From Numenius arquata (lineage: Eukaryota > Chordata > Aves > Charadriiformes > Scolopacidae), in contig NC_133585.1 in assembly GCF_964106895.1 (NCBI RefSeq), forward strand, positions 52,596,857 to 52,660,856: a DNA stretch of 64,000 nucleotides. The letters are read 5' to 3'. A program made the position numbers and the translations under genes. Below, one piece after another: positions 38,108 through 51,910 of the stretch. The stretch's first letter is position 1. Each line of letters starts with the position of its first letter. The notes beneath the pieces were generated by a model. That model made no database searches, was not told the DNA's origin, and was given only the letters and a program-made list of their open reading frames with translations.

Positions 38108-41100
38108 TTCATTTATTTCTGCAGACTGAATAGATGTCAAATGAGAATTCTAAACAGAGCCATCGGGTCCAAAACAAGCAAGTGAAGGGATGAGGCTCAG
38201 AACTAAATGTAAGTCATGGCTGACGAGCTGATGAAATAGGGATTGCAAAATTGGCCTCCAGCCTTCATTGGATCTTCCCCAAGTTCCCGACACGACTATC
38301 TAAATCAGAAGTTTGTGCCCTGAAATCTCAGCGCCCTGCTCGGTACAAGCCCTACTGCTATGGAACTTTGTTATCACAAACGCGATGATAGATACAGCCT
38401 CTTTGCATTTTCCTTAAGAATGCTGCCGTTACGGTCTTTTAAGGCCTCTGCTTCCTAACAGCACGATTTATCAAATTTAATTTCCATTAAATTTTAATTA
38501 TTTTTTCCCGTTGAATCCTTTACACTTGTAACAATTTGCTAAAGGCTCTTCAAGGCAAATGGGAGCTTTTGCTTCCTCCTGTTTCCTCAGACAGTTTCTA
38601 TTGTCTTTGCATTACTTAAAAATAGCTACTGCAGCATAAACTAATTTTGCTGTTAAGGTTACCGGACTTAATTCTCCTCTGTGCCGCGCGTTGTTTAATT
38701 ACATCTGTGTAAATAAATACAAAAGCCTAGCAACTTGAATACTCACTTGTACTGTTATCAGCATTTTATGCATTACTCTGCTCTGATTCAAACGGCAGAA
38801 CACGAGACAGCCAGGAAACAGTCCTGTTGACTCCACTCCTCAGAAAAAAAGATTTATACTGAAATCTTCATGTAGCGCTTTGTCTATTCACCTTAACTTC
38901 CACTAAGCTCATGAATGAACAAACCCACAAGCAATCTATTATCTAATCATCCAAAACCATTGAACCTGCCACCGAGAAAAAGCTAAATATTCACTCATTG
39001 ATACTAAAGAGACTGATATTTTTAAAAGTAATGTACACATATTATGGATAAATATTAGGGCTTCCCATTTGATTTTTAAAGCTTGATAAGAGTAATAATT
39101 TCTATGCAATTCTTAAAATACTACAGTACAGAAAAACAAATCATTAGAGTCACAGAACGAGACTCTTACAGACCAAAAATGGAGATCCTCTGTTGTATTT
39201 TTACCTTATTATGGCGATACCATGCTGTAACTAGAAAAAAAATAATTTTCAAAAAGTACTTATTAAAAAAAACCCCAACGAATGCATCATAAGCATCCTG
39301 TGAATAAATAGATTCTGTTGGGTGAAGAATTCATCAGAAAAGAAATTTGGGAAAATAAGCAGAAAGTTGGCTGATGAAAACTTAACTCTTCAGGAAAAAG
39401 ATCTATTGCAAAAGCACAAGAAGAATATTCAGGCGATATCACTGAGGTCACACCTGAAGTATTTGGATTTTCGGTTTGTTGCTTCCCACCCCGTGCTCTT
39501 CCTCTGCTCCGGGCACCAGGATGGTGCCTGGAAGGAGAGGGCTGACATTTGAAGGAGAGATGAGACATCCCTGGCAAGCAGTCAGCGCTGCAGAGCTCGA
39601 GATCAGTAGTGGTATTTTGTGTGGGCTCAGCTCTCTGGTTTGAATTTATCTTGGAACAGGTAATTCCTCTTTTAAGAGAAGGCAATGTGGAGTAATGTAC
39701 ACTCATTGCAGCTAGACTCACTTTGGCACAGATTTTATGGCTATGTTGCAAAACCAAGTTTTCACTCTTAATCCCTCTGAAGCTTGGAGCCAAGGTCTTT
39801 GGGATAATGCCAGTCCCCGGCAAAACACCACCGAGACCAACCAGTACTAATACTATTCCTAGTTACCAACATGGGTAATGTAGATTGCAGGAATCAAACC
39901 AAGCATTGACATTCTGATCAAAAGCATTAACTTTGATTCTTACTGCTGTTGATTTTAAAAAACAGAGATAGAAATATAAATTTTATAATTTCAAATATTG
40001 CAAAAAAATGCATTATTCTAACGTATCACTAGGCAGAAAGTGATTCCAAGAAATAGGGACTTTTGGAAGAAAAGAGTTTTGTTCAGAACATTTCATGTCT
40101 GTAGTTCTCACTGTATATAAGTGGAACAGGTGGCATTATGTCCTGCTACAACATATTAACATGAAGGCAAAGGAAAAAGGGGATCAAATAAGTCTTTCTA
40201 AAATGAATAGTATCGTATGAACACAAGGGGAAAAAAAAGAATTCAGTGTTTTTAGATCCAAGATTCTCTCCCTGTTTCTCTTGATGTTATCATCAGTGGT
40301 ATCAATAAGGCAGTGGCAAAAGGAGCAGTACAGCATACAGTTGTTATACACTGCATTGCGAACTCTCCTCTAAACCCATGAATATTTACTATTTTTAATG
40401 CTTATTAATGATGTCATGAAAACAGCTGACAATAATCCTAATAAACATACATTTATTTCTTCTTATCCAAAGAGAATAAATTATTCCTTAAGAGTCTCTG
40501 AAGTGCTTATGATATGCTGTCTAATCCATATGTTAAAAAACACATTTTAAATATAACTCAATGTTCTTCCTCCCTCAGTTAATTGAAAGCATTCAGCACA
40601 TAATCTGAAATTTCTTGAAGCTATTAAAATTGTAATTTAACTCTATTTGCAGAGGGAGAGTTCAGAAGCTTTCTAGATGAAAATGGACGCATACATCTTT
40701 TGGCCCCAAAATCAGTATCTCCAAGTAGTAGAATCCTATTTCATTGCTGAAGACTTTTTATATTCAGTTGTATTTCTTAAGATCCAGCAAACCAGAAAAG
40801 TAATAGGGTAGCATTCATTTGAAGTAATCTGTAATACAAACAGCTAGTCTAGATAAACAAATACCTCCTATTCTAGCTTGCTCTGGACTTTCATTACATA
40901 TGACACTTGTGAGGCCAAAAACTAGCAGTAAGAGTTATTCTGTTCGTAAAGAAAACACACTGTTGATCCAATTATTTTGAAATAGTGAGTAGCTACGGAT
41001 AATTGCTTATATATACCTAGCCAGAACTCGGTGCTCTGTCATGTCTTCCTCCTGGTGAGACCTTTGTATCCCTTTGGCCAGATTACTCTGTTGGAGTGAT

Positions 41101-44100
41101 AGTCACAGGAAAAGTGTTACAACTAACAAGAAGCTCAAAAACCTTTCACAGAACTGGGAACAACAGGTGGTACTCTGCACAACCATCCGCACTAGAAAAA
41201 GAAATTGGAGTATAACACACCAGTGAAAAAAAAAAAAAGCTAATAAACCAGCTTATTTTAAAAAAGTTATCAACAGATGTTCACAGGTTCTCACACAAGC
41301 TGTTCCTGAACAATGATCACACAGAGGAATCCTGGTAGTTTGGAAGCTGGTGTCTTCTGTTAAAGTAAAAAATTACAGACATTGGGCAACTTCCTCACTG
41401 CTTGAGCAAACATCAGCCTTCTTCACGTAGACATAACTACTTCCCATAACTGTGCCAAAATGTGCAGCAATTCAGCAATATACATACTGTTTTATAACAC
41501 TAAGTTGAGATCACCAAAATCAATTCATTTGCAACTTGACTTGGATTTAAAGTGCATACACAGGAAACAGTTGGCAGTCATAAAATGTACTAAATTGCTT
41601 CGGAATCTGCTCTGCTCTCTCTTACTCTTGACCTTCTGGTCATACGTCGTTAAAATCTTTTGAGTGATTTTGAAAATGCATTCTATTGTTAGACAATTCA
41701 TTAAGTTAGTATAAAGGCACAAAAGACTGCTCAGAAGTGGTGGTGTCATTTTAAGCAATTTGTTCCACTTGTAAAACCTTCTCCCACAATGTTAATATTA
41801 AGTATATACACAGAGAGTAGGAATGAAGAGCATTTATCTTTCCATTCCTAAGGTGCTATCAAGTATGCATCAAATTACCGCTTGCACATACTTAGATGTG
41901 TGGTATTTCCCCAATAGCAGAGCAAAGAACCAACCTTTAGCCCAAGTGCTAAAGCAACTGATGCTCTTCTGAGGACCCAAACGTGTAGACACTGAAAATA
42001 CACCATAGAGATGGACAGACTTTTCCTGCTATACAACTTTTTATGGCATCAGAAGAGCCACAGCTAAGAAATAGTCTGAAACTGCTAAAAGTGACAACAG
42101 AGGAAACAACTGTGATAGGATGTCCCGTGTATTGCTTCTGTTTGATTGTCTAAATCTGTGAGATTTAAAATGTTTTGTTTTTCCAAAGCAAAAATTTAGC
42201 TTATTTGGTGGAAGTTCAACAGCCCTTTCCCCTGACTATACAGGCATTGCGTTCACAACTTCAATGACCTCTCTGATAGCATCCACCTCAGCTCTCTGAG
42301 CCCTTGACGTATGAGACGGGTTTGTAGTGAAGTTCTTGTTAACCTGAAATTTGTTGAGGAGATTTTATGTCTGGAGTTTCTGTGGTGGAAGGTAAGCTGT
42401 TAGCTACTGAAGTTCAACCATATTTCTATGGTTGGCACATCAGAGACTTCTGTAGATGGAAACCAATTTTAACTAAATTAAAAGATTTAGATTTTTTCTT
42501 GTTCCTCCGATGAGCAGTGGGTCAGCCAGGTGTTTCAGTACTATGGAAAGACACAGGGGCATAATTCTGTGTTGGTAACGAGTGGTACAACCAGGATAAC
42601 ATGCTTTATAGATGAAGAGCTGCTCTGAAAAATCTAACGAGGAGGGTTTGGCAGGTGAATTTTCAAGAAATAAAAGGCCCGGGATGGGGCAATATATTCC
42701 TAGCTTGGATTTAAAAAAATAATGCATATTGAACTCTCTTTTTGAAACAAAGACCTTGCTTTGATTAAAAAAAAAGAATCTAAGTTGTACAAGGTGGCAT
42801 ATTTCTTACTGTAACTGGATCTCATGAGATGGTTCTCTGGAAAGGGGCAAAATAGGAGTTTAGAAAGAGGTTCAAGTTGAAATCCTAAACCTCACTGGGG
42901 TGCCTGAAGCTATGAATGTCAGCTAATGTACTGGAATTAGCATCTACTCCAGAATTAGAGTATAGCCTAATCAAATTAATTACTCTCTAAAAGAAGTTAC
43001 AGACAGTACTGCTCAGAGTTAGCTTTAGAATAATAATTATTTATAACAGTAAAAAGGTTAACAAAGAATAAGCTTACTTCATTTTCTCACAGTAAGAGTT
43101 AAGTAGATTTGCCATTCTAAAAACTGCTGCAGAACAGACACACATCAGGAAAACGCAATTCTAACTCCTCCACCAGGACCTGCCGAACTTCAGCGGTTCA
43201 GTTTCTCAGCAAGCTGGTGAGACTGGACAATTAGCTTCTTAATGACCTCAAGGCCCCTGTGCCTTTACAGTGCCATCTTTCCGAATCGCCGCAATAAAGA
43301 CAGCTGCCCTCGGTCTTCTAGGGAAGAAAGGAGGATGGGCAAGAACTAGTGGCTCCAACTAATGCATTTCCTCTTTCTTGTGCTACAATGGCTCTTGTTC
43401 ATCCTACCAAGGGAAAAGTTTGCCCCCTCATCCCTAATAATTATGTCGTACATAATTCAATAATAAAGTGGATTACCTTACTCTCCTCTATAGGTTACTG
43501 ATTTACATTTTTTTTGCAGGTTTTTGTTGACCTTAACCATGTAAATATTGCAAAAACTTACACGATAATTACGAATTTCCTGCTTCTTTTGTATTACTTT
43601 CAGCAGCACAGCTGCTCAATTCCTCACATCCCAAGTATTTAGAATTCATCTTTGCAGGTAGCATGAAAGGGTTCCCTACCCCATCGGGGGAGGATGGCAG
43701 GAAAAAGTTTTCTTTAGCAGCTGACATTTTTCCTCATTATTTTCTTTCTGCCTCCCAAGCGTTGCTAGTTACACTGACTGTTGCCTGGCTTGGTTTCTTT
43801 ACACCTTTAAGCTCCCCACCTTCAAACCCTTCAGGTTTTCTGGAAAAGGGCTGTACACCTCAGAATATCCTGTAGGGCTGGGGAGGACCACCAAAGTACA
43901 GCATATATATGAGGGTGTGCTAGAAACATAAAAGACACAAACCATCCTTTACTGTCAGTCATAGACTTTTTCATTAATTCTCCTTCTAAAAGGAGAAGGC
44001 TATACCCTCCTTGTGGAAGAGCGAGAACAAGTGAAAAGCAAGAGTTTCTATGTCCAGTAAGAGAAAGATGGCACAAACTTCCGTCAAGAAAAAAAGATAA

Positions 44101-46297
44101 GAAGAAAATAAGAAATTCTTCTCAAAATAAGAAGTGGTGGGATCACACCTTAGCCTGGCACCACGGTTATCTCCAGAAATGGAAGGAGAGGTGACTGTAG
44201 CACCAGACTCGATAATTACTTGGTGATACTATGTCGAGCTCAGTTCAGAGGTTAGACCTATGACGATGAAACTGTTTCATGGCCGACACAGCTCTCCCTT
44301 CTGTGTGATCATGACACCAATTTTCTGTCCCCAAACCTTCTGCCACACTGTTCACCCCTCCAGACTATGATTCCTACCTTACACTGTGATCACTGAGCAA
44401 AGCCCTAGTCCTGGACTCTTCATTTTTTATAGCTTTTACGATTCATTTCAACCAGAAAACCAAAGCAGTACGTAATACAAATGCTGACAAATAAACTCAT
44501 TAAAAAAAATTAATTTTTGGCCACTGTAAGACTGCAGTATTCAATTTTATCACATAGTATGAATGAAATTCCTCCTCCCATCCCACCCCCTTAATTAAAC
44601 TGATTAGGAAATACTTGTACTTGACTCAAAGATTCCCACATAGCGAGACAAATGTAAAAACTCACTGGAAATGCAAAGTAAAACCAAAATTTATAAATCT
44701 ACTTAAATCAAACTTTCACCACTAATTTGTGTAAATTTTAAATATTTTAAAAAGAGGAAGCTCATCCACATGAGCCAACTTTAATTTACTCATTTATCTT
44801 GGAATGACTTGATTTTCACTTCTTATATTAATTTCCCTTGGATTGAACAAACCCCAATATTGCTGCTCATGCCAGTTGGGTAGAACTGGAATAATGACAA
44901 GACCAGTAAGTCAAGAAAGGCTGTGTGACAGGATTTCACTGAGAAATAACCTGGTTTTCCTTTTTTGTTATCCCCACAGTAATAAACACTGCCTTCCTCG
45001 TTAGTGAAGTGTGCAACCTACAGTGGTACGACATCATCCAGAAAAATGCACTGGATCAAAGTTCATTGGCATGTTTTAATGTTTCTCCAAGAATATTGTT
45101 AACTTTTTACCTTCCTTGAAAAATGTCAAGTGTAAGTGAAAAAACTCATAATTAAATACACTGTTAATATAATCCCCTCCCAAAACAATACACTTAATAA
45201 GAAATAATAAAAAAAAATCAACACAGTCTTACCACAAGTGAGAATTTCAGTTGGGATCTGAATTCATGAAGGACATAATAAAAAGGAAAGATTAACACAT
45301 GTAACAAGTTTCAGCTATTACTTTTCATCAAAGTCCCTCAAAAGCACCACTGGACTCAGTGGCTTTAAAGCTCAGTTTTTCCAGGGTAACATTTTATGAC
45401 AACACTGTAGTATGAAGTAAATGTGCTTGAATTTCTTGGATGTTAGATGTTGGTTCATCACTATCTTAATCTAAAGTATTTCACACCAATAATAAGTGTT
45501 ACAAGCCTGCTGATATATTAGGACCTTTAACTCATTGCATTGACATTTTTCTCCCTATCTGAACAAAAAAAAAGAAAATAAGAGTTTTATTAAGCATTCA
45601 GATACTCACAGAGATATAAAAACGTAACCCTTTTTTGCTTGTTTGTTTTGTGCTTAAATATTTCATAGATTACAAAATGAAAGACACACATCACTGGGGT
45701 CTGATCACAATTAATTCTGCAATTTTTGCTCCAGTATGTTGCTGAAGTGGCTTTATAAAAAAGAATGCATGCTAAGGGCAAAAATAACAACAGCATATTA
45801 ATTTGGGTGTGATACTGTTTGTAGCCCAGATCCCTTGGATTCTAAGATTGATTGAACATTAAGATTGATATAGAATTCATATATTTGTATGAAATGAAAC
45901 CGTTCAGGAAAACAGCTGCAGGTGGTTAGATAATGGAGATCTGTAAGAACACAAATACTTCCATGTTTTCAAATTTATGGTTTGAGATTAAGGAAAATTT
46001 TAATTGTTTCTGCACCTCCTATACTGTTATTTGTGAAATGGATGACTTATTTTTAATTTCTGAAATAAAAAATTAACTGTTATCCATTTTATAATAAATT
46101 ATATATTATGTTTTAAAAAAATCCATGGTGAAATGGATTAGCCTACCTGTTAACTTGCACTGAGTCATCCATAATGCCTTTCGTAAAACTGAAGTAAATG
46201 TCACTGTGTAGAAATAACATTATTTGGTCTGCTATTTAAACCTGACTTGTCTGTGAGATACTTTCAGCATCTGAACACGTAATGTGTTTCGGATGAT
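38108..46297. other. Mostly single-copy noncoding stretch
   Basis: No gene is recognised. At 38270-38830 there is a CpG-retaining, motif-dense patch proposed as a candidate regulatory element. At 39287-39823 (minus) is the longest open frame of the window, 178 codons, of unknown or no function. Simple runs include A13 at 41226-41238. The remainder is ordinary AT-rich DNA. Confidence 0.6.
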
Positions 46298-46366
46298 TAA
46301 GGTAGATCACGTCATGTGGCCAAATGTCTAAGGTAGATCATAGTATATGGCCAAATGTCTAAGTTA
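46298..46366. repeat. 31-bp tandem repeat, two copies plus a partial third
   Basis: Units begin TAAGGTAGATCA at 46298 and 46329 and TAAGTTAG at 46360, an exact 31-base period. The first two units share GGCCAAATGTC at their 3' ends and differ only in the middle (CGTCATGT against TAGTATAT). Confidence 0.9.
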
Positions 46367-47758
46367 GCGTCCAGGAGTTGGACCAGGGGAGTTTTAGCAG
46401 CTACTCTGAGAGAGAGATATGGCTAATATCCCAAAGGGAAAGTCCTGAAGAGCAGGGGTTAAGGAAAGCAAAATGTTAATTTGAGATGACGGATTGCAGA
46501 GAGGAGATAGCCAGAAGATCTTCACGCTCACCAAGACATCAAATCCTCAGTCTTGGTGAAGAATTTGTCATTAGAGGATAGAAGCAGAAAGATACAGGTC
46601 TGGAGATCTCTTATTTATTTAATCTTCAGCCTTTCAGGAGGCCGGCATCCATTGCTCAGCTTCAGATAACACGGGAATCAATACAGGACTATATTAAGAG
46701 ATGGAACAAGATAATGTATGTTATTACCTTAGCAATTATAAGGGACAACTGTTGGGCAGAATTACCCAGCTCACCTTAATTATAGTAAAAGGAAAAAAGA
46801 TGATCAAGAAATGTTAAGAGATGAGAAGACTATCAGAAATGAGCTTGTATTTTAAAAAAGAAAAGGCAAAAAGCCAGCTGTTGCAAACTAGCCAATAGAT
46901 TAATTTGATTTCTGACTTGGACAACTTTATATTGTCTTTGGGATACATTCATTACCTTGGGATAATTTAATTTAATAATGGATTAAGATCATTTTATATT
47001 AGTGTTAAGGTTTCTGAACTGAGACTATGTTCATCTGGCATTTAGCTTGTTTTCATGAGAAAATTTCTGATCTTCAAATATCCAGTAACTTTCTTTGAAA
47101 CTTATATTCTGAATTTATTTAAACAAGACATTCCCGTATGGCTTCATTTGCTATTAGCATTCTGGGAATAAATTTTCACAGTTTTAAACATGCACACTTA
47201 CTCCACCTTCTGTTTTTGTATTCCTTATCATCCCCCTAATCCTAAAATGTATTAATTCCATGCAATCTGGCACATGAATCTTCCATATCATATCTGCATT
47301 ACATTCATCTTTATTTGTCTGTTTAAAGTAAAACAAAAAGTAAAAATTGATTTTTAAAAAATCAATTAGCAAGAGAGTCTACTTTCCTTGAATTTTGTTG
47401 ATTCCCAGGTGCCATCTGAGAGGCCAAAAGGGAACTTAAAAAGTAGAACATTTCATGGTTCTTAAGACAGCGTCTACTAAGAGAGAATTTTCATCATCTA
47501 AATGCAAATAAGATGCAATGGTCATTGACAGTTAAAAAGAGGTATCAGTAAACCACACAGGAGAATGAGAAGCAGGACAATGTGTTATGGTCTCAGGGCA
47601 AAAATATGAGCTGTCCCTACAAAAGCGTTTTAGCCAGAAAATTTTTTGCGTTAAGTACAAGCCTAAATAGACGATGGCTTCAAATATTCAAGAGATCAAC
47701 AAAGAGGTGCTCCTTTTGGCTTTTTGATACATAAAAAAATACCTTGTTCAAATCTTTT

Positions 47759-47760
<2 letters not shown>
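46367..47760. other. Single-copy noncoding stretch
   Basis: No gene or transposon is recognised. It contains a 10-bp perfect inverted repeat, TCACCAAGAC (46528-46537) and GTCTTGGTGA (46550-46559), with a 12-base loop. Confidence 0.6.

Positions 47761-47789
<29 letters not shown>
47761..47789. repeat. T29 homopolymer
   Basis: Twenty-nine consecutive T preceded by CTTTTTC. On the minus strand this is an A29 run. I looked for a retrocopy reading into it on the minus strand and found no AATAAA signal within the adjoining 30 bases and no recognisable gene sequence. Confidence 0.9.
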
Positions 47790-47796
<7 letters not shown>

Positions 47797-50700
47797 CGCC
47801 ATGGTACAGAATTTCACCTTACAGAAAGGTAATATACTTCTATACATGGCTAACAATAAAATTAATACGCTTAAGCCAGTATACAGGGTCTATCAGCTTG
47901 TAGAAAGATCGACTTAAGGGCCTGTCTAAATTTTCAGACAGGACACCCCTCCAAGAAGTATGATAGGTGCAACCTAGGAAGGATGTGATTAAAGATTCAA
48001 AGAAATTCAAAGGAAGGCCCTGGTTCCTCCCGGGAATTTCTTCATATAATGATATATTTGACTTTTCAGTCAAATTCCTAAATGCCAAAAAAACTACAGT
48101 TGTGTCTGTCTCCTACTCAGTCAAACAGCCAAGTAATTAACCAGGAAGAACTGGAACCAGAGGAGTTTCCTGATCTCAGTTACAACACTGACCATGACAA
48201 ACTGCATCCCTAAACAATTTTCATTCCCGAATGCCGAGACAGAAACAAATGTACGATGATCAGTAAAAGAAAGCTGCATGTGGTGACGAATTCTGGTGTT
48301 TAAAAAAGAAAAGAAAACAATGTTTTAAAATACTTTCCAGCTGGTTGTGGCTTCACTGCAAAGAATGGTATTTGCTAAAATATTCCGCAGTGCAAAATGG
48401 TGAGTTACATGCAATTTTTGTGATTTGTTAGGGGAAAAACATATTCTTAAAGTGTTTTTTGTATTCAAGACATTTCTTTGTCTTTCCTTCCACTGTTTTT
48501 TGAAGGACTGACTCCCTTTTGTGCAATGTTGTTGGTAATTGGTGATCTTTTCAGCAAGAGCCTTTGCCTGGATTTTTTAAAGCAATACTGTTTTTCAAAA
48601 CAGTAGAAATCGGACTAGTAATGGAGATCTATATCATACTTGCCTCAAGTGTTAATCTCTATCAGTGAATATGGCAAACATAAGTGATACTGCATAGGTT
48701 ATGGTCATAGGACTAAGCAAGCACTGTTTTAACTTCTCTCTTGATAACCTTGGGAGACTGATTTCAGAGTCTGAAAAACAAAATTGGAAGTACGAAAAGA
48801 TCCCAGACATTATCTATTTTTGTATAAATGGAAATCACAATAAAATTTAGAGAAGTTATTTAACCATCAACACCTGCAATCAAGATATTAACATCTCATG
48901 TTATGTTTCAAATTACTATAAAACACTGCAAGTGCAGACAATAAACATTTTCAAAGTACTGTTATTAACTATACTTGACACTGAATTCTTACTTTCCATT
49001 ATAGACTGTAAACCCACTAATAGCAGCTAAGAAAATAAATCCTAACAGACTTCTCTGAGCATTTTCTTACTTCAGCTTTCCCCCAAAACCTTAATGTTTA
49101 CATTTCCATAACTTTCCACACTTTCCAGATGTCATTACCTTATAAAACATTAGTCTTTAAATTCAGCTTAGAGTTTCTGGAACAAGTAAACATACAAAAA
49201 TATTTTTATTAATTTGCAATACTTGATTTTTTATGTCTAAAATATTAAATAAAGAATAACATAAAAATAAAAATGACTCTACTACATTTTTAAAAGATGC
49301 CATCGAGCTCTCCTCTCTTTCTTCTCTCTCTTTCTAATCCGTACACAGATTGGCAACCAGAATTAAGATTTGTTTAGAAGCCCGAGAGACCATAAGAATC
49401 TTCTGGGGGAAGAGTGTGAGAATTACTATTAGATAAACTAAAGCTGGAAATCAAGTTTGAATCTCCTTTTTTGCCCCTTTTTTGAGCAATATCAGCTGAA
49501 TCTATCAGTTAAGATAGACTGCATCATTCTATCAGGTAGTCACCCAGAGCTTAATCCTCACAGAGTCATTTTAGAGTCTAGCTTTTGGCTGAGATAGCAG
49601 TTCAGTTCACACCCAGATGGCCGGCACATTGAAAATCTGTTTGAAAGGTGAATTTCAGAGTTTAGGGAGCAAGGAACAATGTAAACTCTCTAACACACAC
49701 TGGCTTTAAAGAATATTTTCTTCATGCAGCGCATTCCTAATACAGAATCTACTAAATTCTCTGGCCAGATTATCTATTTTTCTGCACATGTACATGCTTA
49801 TTTGAGCCAGTATACATGTGATGGATTATTTATGTATTATTGCAGAGATACATGTTAATATGTACCATAGGAAAAGCGATGACAAATAAAATCAAAATGC
49901 CACTGGTCTAATTTTTAAAAGCAAAATACCTTGAAGTACCTAGGAATATTTCTAAATCAGAGATTCCAAACCAGTTAATTCAATATAAGACATATAAACG
50001 CTGATCACCTAGCCAGGAAAAAAAGCCCTATCCAGAAAATGGACTCTATTTTATCTCACTTTGAACTGGAGAGTAAACCGGCATGAAGTACTGCATGTAA
50101 AAGCCATTTAGGTACAATCAAAAGTCATTTTCATCAGCACAGATGCCCCAAATTGACCACCATAATGTGGTGGATTAAATGGGTCTTGGAATTAATCACA
50201 TATGAAAGAAGTTCTCTTGAATGGTGGAATCATATGGGACCTCCACCTGCTGAGATGTTACCGATAGACTATCTGAACAGCTTTCTAAAATGCTGAAAAT
50301 AAGCCTTTGTCTTGTAACATTTTTCACTCAGAATTTGACGAATGGAGACAAATATGGCAAGGAATACTAAGTATATGCAATTAGCTATTTTAAAAGGCAA
50401 ATAATTCTGGGAGAGCAGAGACTTTTCAGTCAAAATGAAGAGTTTTTGGTAATTTCTAATCTCAGTGATGAAAGATTTTACTCTATAACGGAGGGCAAAC
50501 GAAAAGAACAACACAAAAAAGAACCATCAGAAAGAAGTGGTAAGGGGTGCTGTCGCGTTTTCCTCTCTGCTTTTCTCAAAACTGCAAAATCTATTCAAGC
50601 TGGGGGACTGGAAAGCAAATGTCATGTTTGCAAAACAGAAGAGGAAAACATCACCAGATTCATAGGGCATATGAATAAATTTAAATCTATTTGATCTTCT

Positions 50701-51744
50701 GGGCAAAATCTATAGTGAGCTAATGTAACTTCCAAGGTGGGTCGAAGAAACATATCAGTAGGGTAAAGTGTCATCATGTGAGTCAATACAGAATCCATGA
50801 GCGTTGGTCATTAGGGGCAACAGCAGGGAGGACACTTAAAAATATGACCTTAATTACACAGAATTTGTTTAAAAAATGCAAATATAAAGGGGAACAATGC
50901 AATCATAATTTTAAAAAGTGTCTGTCTAGATGAGATTCAGTATCTATTAGATATAACTACATAGAGACAGAAGAATATTGCAAACTTGGTAACAGTTTAG
51001 TTTTGGTCTGTTTACTTTAGATATTTAGGATTTTTACAGAAATTCAGCTAAATGGCATACATGACTTAGCTGCAAATTCTTTGCCACTAGCACACCTCCC
51101 TAAACAGGTGCGCAGTGACACCTCTTTATAATATTTCCAGAAGATACAAGAAGTTTCCTTCTCCCTGTACATGTTTCCCTAGAGTTAAGACCTTTAATCT
51201 TAATCAATCCTTCATAATTTTTCCTGTATAAATGAGAGTAGAGCCCAGGTGATTTTTATGTTTCCTCTAAGGCTTTGAAATTGTACCTTGGCTGTGTTGG
51301 GAAAACAACTATCACTTATACCAGGGAACCTGACCCAATGCCAACTAAAAAATTTCTAAGAATGGAATTGATGGTTGAAACCATAAAAGAGGCCAACGAT
51401 TGGCTCAACCATCTGGCAAGGACTTAAAGTCCTCTCTCTCCTTAAAATCAGACAAAACACCTCAATTGAGTACTACACTCATTAAAGCAATCAGTTATTC
51501 CTTTTTATCACGATATTAACAATTTATATAAAATATAACAGTTGCAGCATAAAAATATTGAAAAATACCATCCCCCAAATAATGAACTGAATACTTCTTC
51601 AAATAATGAAGAATTAAGGCATTCACAATAGGTTTAAATTCCTGATTTCATCTTCTGTAAGGAGATCTGGAATATACCTCATTAGAGTTGTTCAGAAAGC
51701 AAAATGAAAAGCAAGAGACTTTGAGATTCTGACCATGAAACAAT
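47790..51744. other. AT-rich single-copy noncoding stretch
   Basis: No gene and no recognised transposon. Open frames are all short. Confidence 0.6.
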
Positions 51745-51910
51745 ATAAAATCGGGTGCAACGTGCTAGACCAACGCTCAACCTAGCCCAACGTTCTGCCT
51801 CCAGTAGCTGCCATTAACAGACACTTCTGGGGAGATGTACTGAAATACTTTTCCAGAAGACAGGGTTAGCCTCCAGCAATTTATTGGCCAGGGTCTCCCA
51901 CAGCAGGAGG
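51745..51910 (-). mobile_element. Probable old CR1-clade 3' tail (minus strand)
   Basis: 'gtgctagaccaacgctcaacctagcccaacgttctgcctcc', 'agtagctgccattaacagacacttctgg' and 'gggagatgtactgaaa' in order resemble the reverse complement of the 3' region of older CR1 families, in which a 'ggaccaaaggtccatctagcccag...tctgcctccagcagtggcca' block is typical. The similarity is scattered and the ends are not defined, so this is a moderate-confidence call. It could instead be another old interspersed repeat with the same tail. Confidence 0.5.

Noticed and set aside
39435..39480. A short CR1-like match ('gaggtcacacctgaagtat' followed by 'ttggattt')
   Set aside because: Only about 35 bases resemble the CR1 ORF2 segment and the following sequence does not continue the match. 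It is too short to call.
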